Shown here: piece after piece, positions 8,119 to 17,297 of the stretch | Numbering within the stretch: the stretch's first letter is position 1 | Layout: each line of letters opens with the position of its first letter | DNA from: Kribbella sandramycini | GTDB taxonomy: Bacteria > Actinomycetota > Actinomycetes > Propionibacteriales > Kribbellaceae | Reading direction: 5' to 3' | DNA length: 64,000 nucleotides | Assembly: GCF_013131805.1 (NCBI RefSeq) | Contig: NZ_JABJRC010000001.1 | Span: 248,001 to 312,000 of the forward strand | Made by a program: the position numbers and the translations under genes | Notes under the pieces: generated by a model | Told to the model about the DNA's origin: nothing | Databases searched by the model: none | What the model saw: only the letters and a program-made list of their open reading frames with translations

Positions 8119-11100
8119 ATGGCGGCACAGCACCCCGAGACCGGCTGGCGGCAGGTCCCGGCCCAGGTCGACTTCCCCGCGATGGAGCGGGAGGTGCTCA
8201 CCCACTGGGACGAGCACGACACGTTCGCCAAGAGCCTCGAGCAGTCCGCCGGCGGCACGCCGTGGACATTCTTCGAAGGCCCCCCGACCGCGAACGGGAT
8301 GCCCGGCACGCACCACATCGAGGCCCGCGTCTTCAAGGACGTGTTCCCGCGGTACCGGACCATGAAGGGCTTCTCGGTCGAGCGCAAGGCCGGCTGGGAC
8401 TGCCACGGCCTGCCGGTCGAGGTCGCGGTCGAGAAGGAACTCGGCTTCAACGGCAAGAACGACATCGAGGCGTACGGCATCGCCGAGTTCAACGCCAAGT
8501 GCCGCGAGTCGGTGCTGCGCAACGTCGACGCGTTCAACGAGCTGACCACCCGGATGGGCTACTGGGTCGACCTCGAGCACCCCTACAAGACGATGGACCC
8601 CGAATACGTCCAGTCCGTCTGGTGGTCGCTCAAGCAGATCCACGACAAGGGCCTCCTGGTCGAGGACTACCGGATCACGCCGTACTGCCCGCGCTGCGGC
8701 ACCGGCCTGTCCGACCACGAGCTCGCCCAGGGCTACGAGACCGTCGTCGACCCGTCGGTCTACGTCCGCTTCCCGCTCACCTCCGGCCCGCTGGCCGGCA
8801 AGGCGTCGCTGCTGGTCTGGACGACGACGCCCTGGACGCTCGTCTCCAACACCGCCGTCGCCGTGCACCCCGACGTCCCGTACGTCGTCGCCACCGACGG
8901 CTCGGAGTCGCTGGTCGTGGCCGAGCCGCTGCTCGACCGCCTCGGCGAGGGCTGGACGGTCACCGAGCGGTACACCGGCCGCGACATGGAGCGCTGGACC
9001 TACCAGCGCCCGTTCGAGCTGGTCGAGTTCCCCGAGCCGGCGCACTACGTCGTCCTGGCCGAGTACGTCACCACCGAGGACGGCACCGGTCTGGTGCACC
9101 AGTCCCCCGCGTTCGGCGCCGACGACCTGATCGTCTGCCGCGCGTACGGCCTGCCGGTCGTGAAGCCGGTCGAGGCCGACGGCACGTTCACGGCCGGCAT
9201 CCCGCTGGTCGGCGGCCAGTTCTTCAAGAAGGCCGACGCGGACCTCGTGAAGGATCTGGACGCCCGCGGCGTCCTGTTCAAGCACGTCCCGTACGAGCAC
9301 CCGTACCCGCACTGCTGGCGCTGCCACACCCCCGTCATGTACTACGCGCTCCCCTCCTGGTACATCCGCACCACCCAGGTCAAGGAGGCGCTGCTCCGCG
9401 AGAACGAGAAGACCAACTGGTTCCCCGACTCGATCAAGTGGGGCCGGTACGGCGACTGGCTGCGCAACAACATCGACTGGGCGGTCTCCCGGTCGCGCTA
9501 CTGGGGTACGCCGCTGCCGATCTGGCGGTGCGCCGACGACCACCAGGTGTGCGTCGGCTCGCTGGCCGAGCTGGGCGAGCTGGCCGGGCGCGACCTGAGC
9601 GCCACCGACCCGCACCGGCCGTACGTCGACGACGTCACGTTCGCCTGCCCGACCTGTGGCGAGGAGTCGCGCCGGGTCGCCGAGGTGATCGACGCCTGGT
9701 ACGACTCGGGCTCGATGCCGTTCGCGCAGTGGGGCTACCCGTGGGCCGAGGGGTCGAAGGAGAAGTTCGAGCGGGCCTACCCGGCCGACTTCATCTCCGA
9801 AGCGATCGACCAGACCCGCGGCTGGTTCTACACGCTGATGGCGGTCGGCACGCTGGTCTTCGACGAGTCGTCGTACCGCAACGTCGTCTGCCTCGGGCAC
9901 ATCATGGCCGAGGACGGCCGGAAGATGTCCAAGCACCTGGGCAACATCCTGGAGCCGATCCCGCTGATGGACGACCACAGCGCGGACGCCGTGCGCTGGT
10001 TCATGGCCGCCTCCGGCTCGCCGTGGAAGGCCCGCGGCATCGGTCCGAACGTGCTGAACGAGATCGTCCGGAAGGTGCTGCTCACCTACTGGAACACGGT
10101 CGCCTTCCACGCCTTGTACGCGCGGCTGGCCGAGTGGTCGCCCGCCGACGTCCCACCGGTCGCGGAGCGCTCCGTGCTGGACCGCTGGCTCGTCAGCGAG
10201 ACGCACCGGCTGGTCCGGGACACCGACGAGGCGTACGCCGCCTACGACACCCAGAAGCTGGGGCTGCTGGTCAGCTCCTTCGTCGACACCCTGTCGAACT
10301 GGTACGTCCGCCGGTCGCGGCGGCGGTTCTGGGCCGGGGACGCCGGTGCGCTCTCCACGCTGCACGAGACGCTGGACGTGCTGACGCGCGTCCTGGCGCC
10401 GCTGACGCCGTTCGTCACCGAGCGGGTCTGGCAGGACGTGTTCCGCCCGGTCACGCCCGAGCTGCCCGAGTCGGTGCATCTGGCGACCTTCCCGACGTAC
10501 GACGCGGCGCTGATCGACGACGTCCTCGCGCAGCACGTGTCGATGGCCAAGCGGGTCGTCGAGCTGGGCCGGTCGGCCCGGGCGGACGCCAAGGTGCGGA
10601 CGCGGCAGCCGCTGTCGCGCGCGCTGGTCGGCTCGGCCGCGATCGCGGACCTGTCACCGGAGCTGCTGCAGGAGATCGCCGACGAGCTCAACGTCGGATC
10701 CGTCGAGCCGCTGTCGGCGGCCGGCGCGGATCTGATCGAGTACTCCGCGAAGGGCAACTTCCGCGAGCTGGGCAAGCGGTTCGCCAAGCAGACCCCGGTC
10801 GTCGCGGCCGCCATCGCGACCGCGGACGCCGCCGGCCTGGCCGCTGCCCTGAAGGCGACCGGTACGGCGACCGTGGTCGTGGACGGCGCCGACGTCGAGG
10901 TGACCGAGGCCGACGTCCTGCTGTCCGAGCGGCCGAGGGAGGGCTGGTCGGTCGTCAACGAGCAGGGCGAGACGGTGGCCCTCGACCTCGAGATCACCCC
11001 GGAGCTCAAGCAGGCCGGTCTGGCCCGCGAGGTCGTCCGCACCCTGCAGGAGGCCCGCAAGTCCGCCGGCCTGGAGGTCTCCGACCGCATCCGGGTCTGG

Positions 11101-11268
11101 CTGACCACGCCGGACGCCGAGCTCGCCGATGCGCTCGGCAAGCACTCCGACGACCTGGCCAAGGAGGTGCTGGCGGTGGAGCTCACGCTGTCCGCGCCGG
11201 CCGAGGCCGGGCTCGTCACCGGGGCCGAGGACGACCTCCAGCTCACCTACTGGCTCAGCAAGGCCTGA
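8119..11268 (+). CDS. ileS: Isoleucyl-tRNA synthetase
   Basis: 1049 residues, class I synthetase charging tRNA-Ile in the cytoplasm. The HIGH-type signature appears as GTHHIEAR near residue 63, just after PPTANGMPG. The KMSKS loop is GRKMSKHLGN near residue 600. Between them lies the CP1 editing domain (LLVWTTTPWTLVSN), which removes mischarged valine. The C-terminal anticodon-binding domain begins after the KMSKS loop. The ATG at 8119 follows AAGGA by 8 nt. An upstream in-frame start within the leader is rejected because that segment is the T-box. HHIE in place of HIGH resembles the eukaryote-like IleRS group found in many actinobacteria. Regulation is by the T-box leader and termination by the hairpin just downstream. 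Confidence 0.97.
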   Translation: MAAQHPETGWRQVPAQVDFPAMEREVLTHWDEHDTFAKSLEQSAGGTPWTFFEGPPTANGMPGTHHIEARVFKDVFPRYRTMKGFSVERKAGWDCHGLPVEVAVEKELGFNGKNDIEAYGIAEFNAKCRESVLRNVDAFNELTTRMGYWVDLEHPYKTMDPEYVQSVWWSLKQIHDKGLLVEDYRITPYCPRCGTGLSDHELAQGYETVVDPSVYVRFPLTSGPLAGKASLLVWTTTPWTLVSNTAVAVHPDVPYVVATDGSESLVVAEPLLDRLGEGWTVTERYTGRDMERWTYQRPFELVEFPEPAHYVVLAEYVTTEDGTGLVHQSPAFGADDLIVCRAYGLPVVKPVEADGTFTAGIPLVGGQFFKKADADLVKDLDARGVLFKHVPYEHPYPHCWRCHTPVMYYALPSWYIRTTQVKEALLRENEKTNWFPDSIKWGRYGDWLRNNIDWAVSRSRYWGTPLPIWRCADDHQVCVGSLAELGELAGRDLSATDPHRPYVDDVTFACPTCGEESRRVAEVIDAWYDSGSMPFAQWGYPWAEGSKEKFERAYPADFISEAIDQTRGWFYTLMAVGTLVFDESSYRNVVCLGHIMAEDGRKMSKHLGNILEPIPLMDDHSADAVRWFMAASGSPWKARGIGPNVLNEIVRKVLLTYWNTVAFHALYARLAEWSPADVPPVAERSVLDRWLVSETHRLVRDTDEAYAAYDTQKLGLLVSSFVDTLSNWYVRRSRRRFWAGDAGALSTLHETLDVLTRVLAPLTPFVTERVWQDVFRPVTPELPESVHLATFPTYDAALIDDVLAQHVSMAKRVVELGRSARADAKVRTRQPLSRALVGSAAIADLSPELLQEIADELNVGSVEPLSAAGADLIEYSAKGNFRELGKRFAKQTPVVAAAIATADAAGLAAALKATGTATVVVDGADVEVTEADVLLSERPREGWSVVNEQGETVALDLEITPELKQAGLAREVVRTLQEARKSAGLEVSDRIRVWLTTPDAELADALGKHSDDLAKEVLAVELTLSAPAEAGLVTGAEDDLQLTYWLSKA

Positions 11269-11279
11269 GAACGTCGTAC

Positions 11280-11311
11280 GGCGCGGGTCCGGTGGGTACC
11301 GGGCTCGCGCC
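11280..11311 (+). terminator. Strong hairpin downstream of ileS
   Basis: A 14-bp stem (two G-T wobbles) around a GGGT loop starts 11 nt after the ileS stop. The following sequence is not T-rich, as is usual in high-GC actinobacteria. Likely the ileS terminator. Confidence 0.65.
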
Positions 11312-11410
11312 GAGGGTGTTACGACGGGTGGTGTTCCCCGCTGGTCCGGCGGGGGAAGCACTCCCAGTGACGATCAAACGACTGTGTGTCAGAAGTTTCC
11401 GGACACGCCG

Positions 11411-11443
11411 AAGAGGCGGTGCTGCCGGAAAGCACCGCCCCTT
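11411..11443. terminator. Second hairpin in the ileS/divIVA convergent gap, probable divIVA terminator
   Basis: AAGaGGCGGTGCT pairs with AGCACCGCCcCTT around a 7-nt loop: a 9-bp perfect core, then one mismatch and three more pairs. It lies 23 nt past the divIVA stop and is symmetrical enough to act in both directions. Confidence 0.65.
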
Positions 11444-11465
11444 CACAGGTTCAGACGTTAGTGAC

Positions 11466-12236
11466 TCAGACTCCGTGACCGCCGTGCGCCTGGACGCGGG
11501 CCTCCGGACGGAAGCCGTTCCGCGGGCTCAGCGTGTCGTCGCCGTTGCCCAGCGCCTTGAGCTGCTCGGTGAAGTAGGTCTTCAACCGGCTGCGGTACTC
11601 GCGCTCGTAGGCGTGCAGGTCGTCGATCGTGCGCTCGAGCTGACCCTTCTGCTTCTCCAGCGTGCCCAGCATCTGGGCGCGCCGCTCGGCGATCTCGCCG
11701 TCGAGCTTCTCGGCGCGGGCGCGGGCCTCGCCGGTCATCCGGTCGGCCTTGCCGCGAGCCTCGTTCTCCAGCCGCTCGGCCTTGGCGCGGGCCTCGCCGA
11801 TGATCTTGTCGGCGGTGTCCTTCGCCTCCTGGACCAGGTCGTCGGAGTGCTTGGTCGCCATCTCCAGCAGCCGCACCGCGGAGCTGGACGCGTCACCGAC
11901 GGTCCCGGCGGCCGCAGCAGCCCCCGCAGCCGCTACCACCGGCGCGACGACAGGCGGCTTCTCCTCGATGATCGGCTTCTCGACCACCACCGGGGGCTTC
12001 GGCTGCTGCACGACGGGCGGCAGCGCGGCGGTCTGGTCGACCGGCCGCTCCTGACCGGCGCCCGCGCGCTGAGCAGCGGCGAGCTTGGCCCGCAGCTCCT
12101 CGTTCTCGGCGAGGAGGCGCTCGAGCTCGGCCTCCACCTCGTCGAGGAAGGAGTCGACCTCTGTGACGTCGTAGCCCTCCCGTAGTCGGACGGGCGTGAA
12201 CTGCTTCGAGCGGACGTCATCCGGCGTCAGCGGCAT
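11466..12236 (-). CDS. divIVA: DivIVA / Wag31 polar growth and division scaffold
   Basis: 256 residues. The N-terminal DivIVA domain is clear: PLTPDDVRSKQF then GYDVTEVDSFLDEVEAELERL, the membrane-curvature-binding head followed by coiled coil. After a Pro/Val-rich linker (residues ~90-130) a long second coiled coil with repeated Glu/Lys/Ala heptads runs to about residue 235. In actinobacteria this protein localises to cell poles and directs tip growth, recruiting wall synthesis. It is the last gene of the dcw region here and has its own ribosome-binding site, GAGGTGA, 4 nt before ATG. The 179-nt gap upstream allows an independent promoter, though I could not define one. Confidence 0.95.
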   Translation of the reverse strand: MPLTPDDVRSKQFTPVRLREGYDVTEVDSFLDEVEAELERLLAENEELRAKLAAAQRAGAGQERPVDQTAALPPVVQQPKPPVVVEKPIIEEKPPVVAPVVAAAGAAAAAGTVGDASSSAVRLLEMATKHSDDLVQEAKDTADKIIGEARAKAERLENEARGKADRMTGEARARAEKLDGEIAERRAQMLGTLEKQKGQLERTIDDLHAYEREYRSRLKTYFTEQLKALGNGDDTLSPRNGFRPEARVQAHGGHGV

Positions 12237-12415
12237 CTTTCACCTCGTTTGTCTGTGTCTTGGCGGAGTCCCCGTGGCCTTCACCTCGGCGACTCAGTAG
12301 ATCACGTTATCGCTTCGTTGTGTTGTGACGGAATCCGGGCGGGCGACAACGATCCCTGTACTTCGATTTTGTCCGAGACCTTACCTACCCGATCCAAGCC
12401 CCCGTACCCGCCGGA

Positions 12416-12721
12416 TCACAGCGAATTCAGGATCGTCGAGTTGATCGACATCGCCACGGAGACGATGACGAACAGCATCAGCATGGACAGGTCCAGCCGG
12501 ATCCCGCCGGCCCCGATCGGGGGCAGGATGCGCCGCAGCGGGCGCAGGCACGGGTCCGTGACCGAGTAGACGGCCTCGAAGAGCAGCAGCAGCGGCCCCT
12601 TGGGGTGCCACTGCGGCGCGAACATGACGATCAGTCCGAGTACGAAGCGTGCCAGCAGAACCAGCAGGAACGCGAGCAGTACCCAGCTGACGATTGTGAG
12701 GACGAGCGTGAGAGCAACCAT
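12416..12721 (-). CDS. YggT family integral membrane protein
   Basis: 101 residues with two hydrophobic blocks: residues 5-35 (TLVLTIVSWVLLAFLLVLLA and on) and residues 78-98. The motif DPCLRPLRRILPPIGAGGIR between them is the YggT signature. Members sit beside sepF and divIVA in many Gram-positive and actinobacterial dcw clusters and are linked to division or osmotic adaptation; the molecular role is unknown. A TACACT hexamer ends 10 nt before the ATG, so it may also have its own start site with a very short leader. Confidence 0.9.
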   Translation of the reverse strand: MVALTLVLTIVSWVLLAFLLVLLARFVLGLIVMFAPQWHPKGPLLLLFEAVYSVTDPCLRPLRRILPPIGAGGIRLDLSMLMLFVIVSVAMSINSTILNSL

Positions 12722-12758
12722 GTCGTCAATGAGTGTAGAAGACGGGCGAAGTCACCGG

Positions 12759-13331
12759 TCAGGACTGGTTGTAGAACCCGTCCGCGGCGATCTTCTCCTT
12801 CTCCTCCGCGGCGACCGTCACGTTGGGCGGGCAGACCAGGAACACCTTGGTGGTGATCCGCTCGATCGAGCCCCGGCAGCAGAAGATCAGGCCGGCGGCG
12901 AAGTCGACCAGCCGCTTGGCGTCCGCGTGGTCCATCTCGGTCAGGTTCATGATGACGGGCGTGCCGTCACGGAAGTGCTCACCGATCACGCGCGCCTCGT
13001 TGTAGCTGCGCGGGTGCACGGTGGTGATGCGGGCCAACTCGGTAACCTCCGGGGACGGTGCGACACCGCGACGCTCTGGGAACTTGCTGACCGTGCCGCC
13101 CTGCTCCTCGCGCCCGTGCTGCCCCTGGTGGTGATCGGAGCGGCTGTCGCGGTGCTGGTCGCGGCCCTCCCGGCCGGCGGGCGCCGGCTCGGCCTCGTGG
13201 GAGTCCCCGTCGACGGCTTCGTCGTCGTACTCGTCGTAGTCGTCGTACTCGTCGTCGTACCGCGCGTTGTAGCGCTCACCGTCCTCGACCAAGCCGAGGT
13301 ACACACCCATCTTGCGCAGTGCGCCGCTCAT
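12759..13331 (-). CDS. sepF: Cell division protein SepF
   Basis: 190 residues from the ATG at 13331, preceded by GGAGGG; longer in-frame starts lack a ribosome-binding site. The N-terminus [16 protein letters not shown] is the membrane-binding amphipathic helix typical of actinobacterial SepF. An acidic Asp/Tyr-rich linker and a His/Gln/Arg-rich stretch follow. The C-terminal SepF domain runs from about residue 95 ([19 protein letters not shown]) to the end, including [21 protein letters not shown]. SepF links FtsZ to the membrane in bacteria lacking FtsA. No ftsA is present here, so it is the likely primary Z-ring anchor. Confidence 0.95.
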   Translation of the reverse strand: MSGALRKMGVYLGLVEDGERYNARYDDEYDDYDEYDDEAVDGDSHEAEPAPAGREGRDQHRDSRSDHHQGQHGREEQGGTVSKFPERRGVAPSPEVTELARITTVHPRSYNEARVIGEHFRDGTPVIMNLTEMDHADAKRLVDFAAGLIFCCRGSIERITTKVFLVCPPNVTVAAEEKEKIAADGFYNQS

Positions 13332-13402
13332 GGCCCTCCAGCCCCTCGATCCCGGTTCGACGACAACTAGTGAGCAGGAAGCAAACCTGCTCGATGTCGA
13401 CA

Positions 13403-14113
13403 CTAGCCCAGGTGAGTACGCGTACCGAGTAATGCGCGCCCGAGCCGAACGTGTGTCGCCCCGTGCCGGATCGCGGCCTCCAGGTCCCCGGTCATGCCGG
13501 CCGAGATCCAGCCGGCCTCCGGATGTTCGGACCGTAGCCGATCGGCTACCTCGCGGAGGCCCGCGAAGGCCTCGTCCGGCTCCGATCCGAGCGGCGCGAC
13601 GGCCATCACGCCGCCTAGCTCCAGCCCGTCCGCGGCCGCCACAGCTCCGGCCAGCTCCAGGACGTCGCTCAACCCGACGCCACCACGATCAGCGCCGGTC
13701 GCGGCGTCGGCCGCGCCGTACGCCGCGAGACTCACCTGGAGCAGGCACCGAACGGTCTTCTGCTCGGCCACAGCGGCCTTGGACAGCGCCCCGACGAGTG
13801 ACAGCCGGTCGACGGAGTGCACGACCGAGGCGTGCCGGACGACGGACCGCGCCTTGTTCGACTGCAGCTGACCGACGAAGTGCCAGGTGAGCTCGGGGCA
13901 CTCCGGCGCCTTGACCTTGAGCTCCTGCTCGCGGTTCTCGCCGACGTCGACGACTCCGAGGCCCGCCAGAGCCCGTACGTCGCTGACTGGGAAGGTTTTG
14001 GTGATCGCGACAAGGGTGACCTCGTCCGGGCCTCTTCCGGCCGCCACACAGGCCTTCTGGATCCGCTCCCGCGCCTGGCCCAGATTCGCGGCCAGCTCGT
14101 CCGAACGGTTCAC
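13403..14113 (-). CDS. YggS/PLPBP family pyridoxal phosphate homeostasis protein
   Basis: 236 residues, a single TIM-barrel PLP-binding domain. The PLP-binding lysine is in [17 protein letters not shown]. Other family motifs are [26 protein letters not shown] and near the C-terminus [12 protein letters not shown] with GRALLGTR, which contact the phosphate. It has no known catalytic activity and buffers cellular PLP. Its GTG start overlaps the pgeF stop (GTGA), so the two are translationally coupled. Position between ftsZ-pgeF and sepF is conserved in actinobacteria. Confidence 0.93.
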   Translation of the reverse strand: MNRSDELAANLGQARERIQKACVAAGRGPDEVTLVAITKTFPVSDVRALAGLGVVDVGENREQELKVKAPECPELTWHFVGQLQSNKARSVVRHASVVHSVDRLSLVGALSKAAVAEQKTVRCLLQVSLAAYGAADAATGADRGGVGLSDVLELAGAVAAADGLELGGVMAVAPLGSEPDEAFAGLREVADRLRSEHPEAGWISAGMTGDLEAAIRHGATHVRLGRALLGTRTHLG

Positions 14114-14853
14114 GCGGCGACCAGCTTGATCAGACCGGCCAGCCGGCCGCTCTGCTTGCCCTCACGCCGGTACGAGTACAGGGCCGGGTCTTCCATCGTG
14201 CAGCCGCGGGCATCCTCGATCACCTCGACGCCGAGCTCGGTCAGCTGCGCCTTCACCCCGGCGGCGACATCCAGCGCCGGAGTCCCCCAGCTGGTCTCGG
14301 AGTACGCCGCGGGCACCCGCTCGGCCACCTCGGCCCGCATCTCAGCCGGGACCTCGTAGCACCGGCCGCAGGCGTTCGGACCGAGCACAGCGGTGATCTG
14401 CTCGGCGCCGAGCGACCGCATCGCCTCGACGGTGGCCGGTGCGATACCGGCGTACATGCCGGGGCGGCCGGAGTGCGCCGCGCCGATGATGCCGTTCGCG
14501 CTGTCGACGAACAGGACCGGGAGGCAGTCAGCCGCCCGGACGCACAGGACGATGTCGGTCCGGGTCGTGACGAGCGCGTCGACCCGCGGAACCGGGTCGA
14601 GCGGTACCGGATCACCGGGCCGGACGACGTGGACGTCGCGACCGTGCACCTGGCTGACCCGGATCACCCGCTCCGGTTCGACCCCGAAGGCCGCGCCGAC
14701 CCGGCGAAAGTTCTCGCCGATCCGCGCGGCGTCCTCCCCCAGCTCACCCGCCCCACCGAGGTTCAGCTCGCCGAACGGCGGTTGGCTGATCCCGCCGAAG
14801 CGGTCGGTGACGGCGAAGCGGGCAGCACCGTGAACCTCGTCGTAGCTGAACAC
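14110..14853 (-). CDS. pgeF: PgeF/YfiH family purine nucleoside phosphorylase (laccase-domain protein)
   Basis: 247 residues from GTG 14853; a TTG two codons upstream is possible. The zinc-site residues of the family are visible: His in VSQVHGRDV, Cys in RAADCLPVLF and His in IGAAHSGRPG. The usual AHAGWRG box is altered to AHSGRPG. Family members act on purine nucleosides (adenosine phosphorolysis or deamination); the E. coli homologue YfiH is linked to peptidoglycan editing. No Shine-Dalgarno sequence is seen. Instead TAGCCT lies 6 nt before the GTG, so this gene may be expressed from a leaderless transcript as well as from the ftsZ mRNA. Confidence 0.9.
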   Translation of the reverse strand: MFSYDEVHGAARFAVTDRFGGISQPPFGELNLGGAGELGEDAARIGENFRRVGAAFGVEPERVIRVSQVHGRDVHVVRPGDPVPLDPVPRVDALVTTRTDIVLCVRAADCLPVLFVDSANGIIGAAHSGRPGMYAGIAPATVEAMRSLGAEQITAVLGPNACGRCYEVPAEMRAEVAERVPAAYSETSWGTPALDVAAGVKAQLTELGVEVIEDARGCTMEDPALYSYRREGKQSGRLAGLIKLVAA

Positions 14854-14859
14854 GACCAA

Positions 14860-14865
14860 AGGCTA
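14860..14865 (-). promoter_or_regulatory. TAGCCT -10-like element, leaderless start of pgeF
   Basis: Six nt separate this hexamer from the GTG at 14853. No purine-rich ribosome-binding site is present in between. Confidence 0.4.
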
Positions 14866-14881
14866 CCCGCGCTAGTGACAG

Positions 14882-16378
14882 TTACTTCAGGAAGTCCGGG
14901 ATGTCGAGGTCGTCTTCCGGGTCCGGCTTGCGGGCCGGGCGCGGTGGGGTGGACTGCGGGGGTGTCGACGGCGAGTTGCTCGGGCCGGTGGTCGGCCAGG
15001 AGCGCTCGGTCGTCGGCTGGCTCGGCGTCGCCGTGGTGTGCGGCGCGGGCTGGCTCGGCTGGACCGTGCGGACCGGGTCACCGGCCTGCGGGCGCGCGGA
15101 CGTCGTCGTCCCGTGGCCGGGGCGGGCGTCGTTCTGCGTGGGGACCGGGACGGTGTCGTCGGTCGGCAGCGCCGGGTTGGCTGCGGGCTGCGGCGCCGGC
15201 TGCGCGGCCGGAGCCGGCTGCGGCGCGGGCGGCTGCTGGGCCGGAGGCTGCGCGACCGGCGGCTGCTGCGCCGGCGGCGGCGTGCTCCCGGCCGACATCT
15301 GCTCCGAGTACGCCGGCTGCGCGGGCGCGGGCGCGGGCGCCGGTGGCGCGGCCTGCGCGGGCGCCGGGGTGGCCGCCGGACGGCTGGTCTGCGGGCGGGC
15401 CTGGTTCATCGCCTGCTCGCGGCGTTTCGGCATCCCGCCGTCGAACCCGGCCGCGATCACGGTCACCCGGACCTCGTCGCCGAGCGCGTCGTCGATGACC
15501 GCGCCGAAGATGATGTTGGCATCGGTGTGCGCGGACTCCGAGACCAGCTGGGCCGCCTCGTTGATCTCGAACAGGCCGAGGTCGGAGCCGCCCGCGATCG
15601 AGAGCAGCACGCCGTGCGCGCCCTCGATACTTGCCTCCAGCAACGGTGAGGAGATGGCCGCCTCGGCGGCCGCGACCGCGCGGTCCTCACCGCGCGACGA
15701 GCCGATCCCCATCAGCGCGGAGCCGGCGTTCGACATGACGGCCTTGACGTCGGCGAAGTCGACGTTGATCAGGCCGGGGGTGGTGATCAGGTCGGTGATA
15801 CCCGACACGCCCTGGAGCAGCACGGTGTCGGCCTGCTTGAAGGCGTCCAGCACCGAGACGGCCCGGTCGGAGATCGTCAGCAGCCGGTCGTTCGGGATGA
15901 CGATCAGCGTGTCCACCTCCTCGCGGAGGTGCGAGATACCGTCCTCGGCCTGGGTGGCGCGGCGCTTGCCCTCGAAGGAGAACGGCCGGGTCACGACGCC
16001 GATGGTCAGCGCGCCGAGCGAGCGGGCGATCCGGGCCACGACGGGCGCGCCGCCGGTGCCGGTGCCGCCGCCCTCACCCGCGGTGACGAAGACCATGTCG
16101 GCGCCCTTGAGCGCCTCCTCGATCTCCTCCGCGTGGTCCTCCGCGGCCTTCTGCCCGATCGCCGGGTTCGCCCCGGCGCCGAGGCCCCGGGTCTCCTCCC
16201 GGCCGATGTCGAGCTTGACGTCCGCGTCACTCATCAACAGCGCTTGCGCGTCGGTGTTGATGGCGATGAACTCAACGCCCTTCAGGCCGTGCTCGATCAT
16301 CCGGTTGACGGCGTTCACGCCGCCTCCGCCGATACCGACGACCTTGATGAGTGCCAGGTAGTTCTGCGGTGCCGCCAC
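14882..16378 (-). CDS. ftsZ: Cell division GTPase FtsZ
   Basis: 498 residues from the GTG at 16378 ([17 protein letters not shown]), which has AGAGGCG ahead of it. The tubulin signature [11 protein letters not shown] is near residue 105 and the T7 loop [11 protein letters not shown] near 210. The globular domain ends about residue 320. The C-terminal peptide [10 protein letters not shown], which binds SepF and other partners, is intact. FtsZ polymerises at mid-cell to form the Z-ring. Between core and tail lies a linker of about 160 residues very rich in Pro, Ala, Gln and Thr. This is longer than in most actinobacterial FtsZ proteins, which total about 380-400 residues. A promoter-like element lies in the AT-rich gap upstream. 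Confidence 0.97.
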   Translation of the reverse strand: MAAPQNYLALIKVVGIGGGGVNAVNRMIEHGLKGVEFIAINTDAQALLMSDADVKLDIGREETRGLGAGANPAIGQKAAEDHAEEIEEALKGADMVFVTAGEGGGTGTGGAPVVARIARSLGALTIGVVTRPFSFEGKRRATQAEDGISHLREEVDTLIVIPNDRLLTISDRAVSVLDAFKQADTVLLQGVSGITDLITTPGLINVDFADVKAVMSNAGSALMGIGSSRGEDRAVAAAEAAISSPLLEASIEGAHGVLLSIAGGSDLGLFEINEAAQLVSESAHTDANIIFGAVIDDALGDEVRVTVIAAGFDGGMPKRREQAMNQARPQTSRPAATPAPAQAAPPAPAPAPAQPAYSEQMSAGSTPPPAQQPPVAQPPAQQPPAPQPAPAAQPAPQPAANPALPTDDTVPVPTQNDARPGHGTTTSARPQAGDPVRTVQPSQPAPHTTATPSQPTTERSWPTTGPSNSPSTPPQSTPPRPARKPDPEDDLDIPDFLK

Positions 16379-16429
16379 GTCCGCGCCTCTCGCCTCGTTG
16401 CTATCCCGTTGTCCAGCGAAAAGACTGAA

Positions 16430-16468
16430 CCTCAAGTAAATGCTTAGACTTATGTCAACTTTAGATTA
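16430..16468 (-). promoter_or_regulatory. Probable ftsZ promoter region
   Basis: In the ftsQ-ftsZ gap the minus strand has TTGACA (16453-16458) followed after 17 nt by TTGAGG (16430-16435). A second -10-like TAATCT lies just upstream at 16463-16468. This is a markedly AT-rich patch in otherwise very GC-rich DNA. It would give ftsZ a leader of roughly 40 nt and expression independent of the upstream mur/fts genes. Confidence 0.55.
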
Positions 16469-16538
16469 CGCCGCACGGTACGGGACGCTTCCGGCCAAAG
16501 TCCACGCGCCTCGCCGCTCGCCGCGCCGATGTGACCTG

Positions 16539-17279
16539 TTACCGCTTTTCGCCTTTGGTGACAGGGAGATCGGGCGCCGACACGTCGTACGTCTGCGCCT
16601 TGCGCCGCATCAGCACGCTGAGTACCTCGGCCTTGCGCGCGCTGTCATCGGAACTGCCCCAGACCACCTTCACGCCGGACCCGAGATTCAGCGTGATCGA
16701 GTCCGGCGACGTTGCCGAGATCGATCCCACCTGGGCCCGCAAGGGGTCCGGTAACGCCGCCGAGACCGTGACGATCGACCGGACCGTCTGCTCCCGGCGG
16801 GTGCCGGTCACCTTCGCCTCCGGCAGGCCGGTCGGCCGGGCCGTGAGCGTCCGGTACGACGTCCCGGTCGCGTCGACCAGGTCGTACCGGGCGCCGTCGG
16901 TGACGACCACCACCGGCACCCGCTCGGTGACCACGACGACGACCTTGTTCGGCCAGGCCCGGGTCACCTGTGCGTCCGCGACGGCCGGGATGGTCCGCAC
17001 CCGGCCGGCGATCGCGCTCAGATCGACCTGGGCCAACGGCGTCCCCGTCGGGGCCGCCGCGGTCTGCTCGATCGTTGCCACCGGCACCGTGTCCGCACCG
17101 CTCACCCGGACGCCGGACACCGCGAACAGGGACGAGAAGTAGAACAGCCAGACGACCACGCCGGCGAGCAGCAGCACGCCGCCGCCGATCGCCCACGGCA
17201 GCCAGCTGTGCCTGCGCACCAGCCGTTGCCGGCGCGCGAACCGCTGTTGTGCCCGAGCCAGATCAGCGCTCTGGCTCAC
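16539..17279 (-). CDS. ftsQ: Cell division protein FtsQ
   Basis: 246 residues, bitopic membrane protein of the divisome. A short basic cytoplasmic segment (RRQRLVRRHSW) is followed by one membrane helix at residues ~28-48. The POTRA domain FAVSGVRVSGADTVPVATI and the FtsQ beta domain (RAWPNKVVVVVTERVPVVVV) come next. It links FtsL and the septal synthase FtsW/FtsI to the Z-ring. It follows murC by 18 nt and precedes ftsZ, the normal order. Length is usual for actinobacteria. Confidence 0.94.
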   Translation of the reverse strand: MSQSADLARAQQRFARRQRLVRRHSWLPWAIGGGVLLLAGVVVWLFYFSSLFAVSGVRVSGADTVPVATIEQTAAAPTGTPLAQVDLSAIAGRVRTIPAVADAQVTRAWPNKVVVVVTERVPVVVVTDGARYDLVDATGTSYRTLTARPTGLPEAKVTGTRREQTVRSIVTVSAALPDPLRAQVGSISATSPDSITLNLGSGVKVVWGSSDDSARKAEVLSVLMRRKAQTYDVSAPDLPVTKGEKR

Positions 17280-17297
17280 TCGACGAACCCCACGGAA

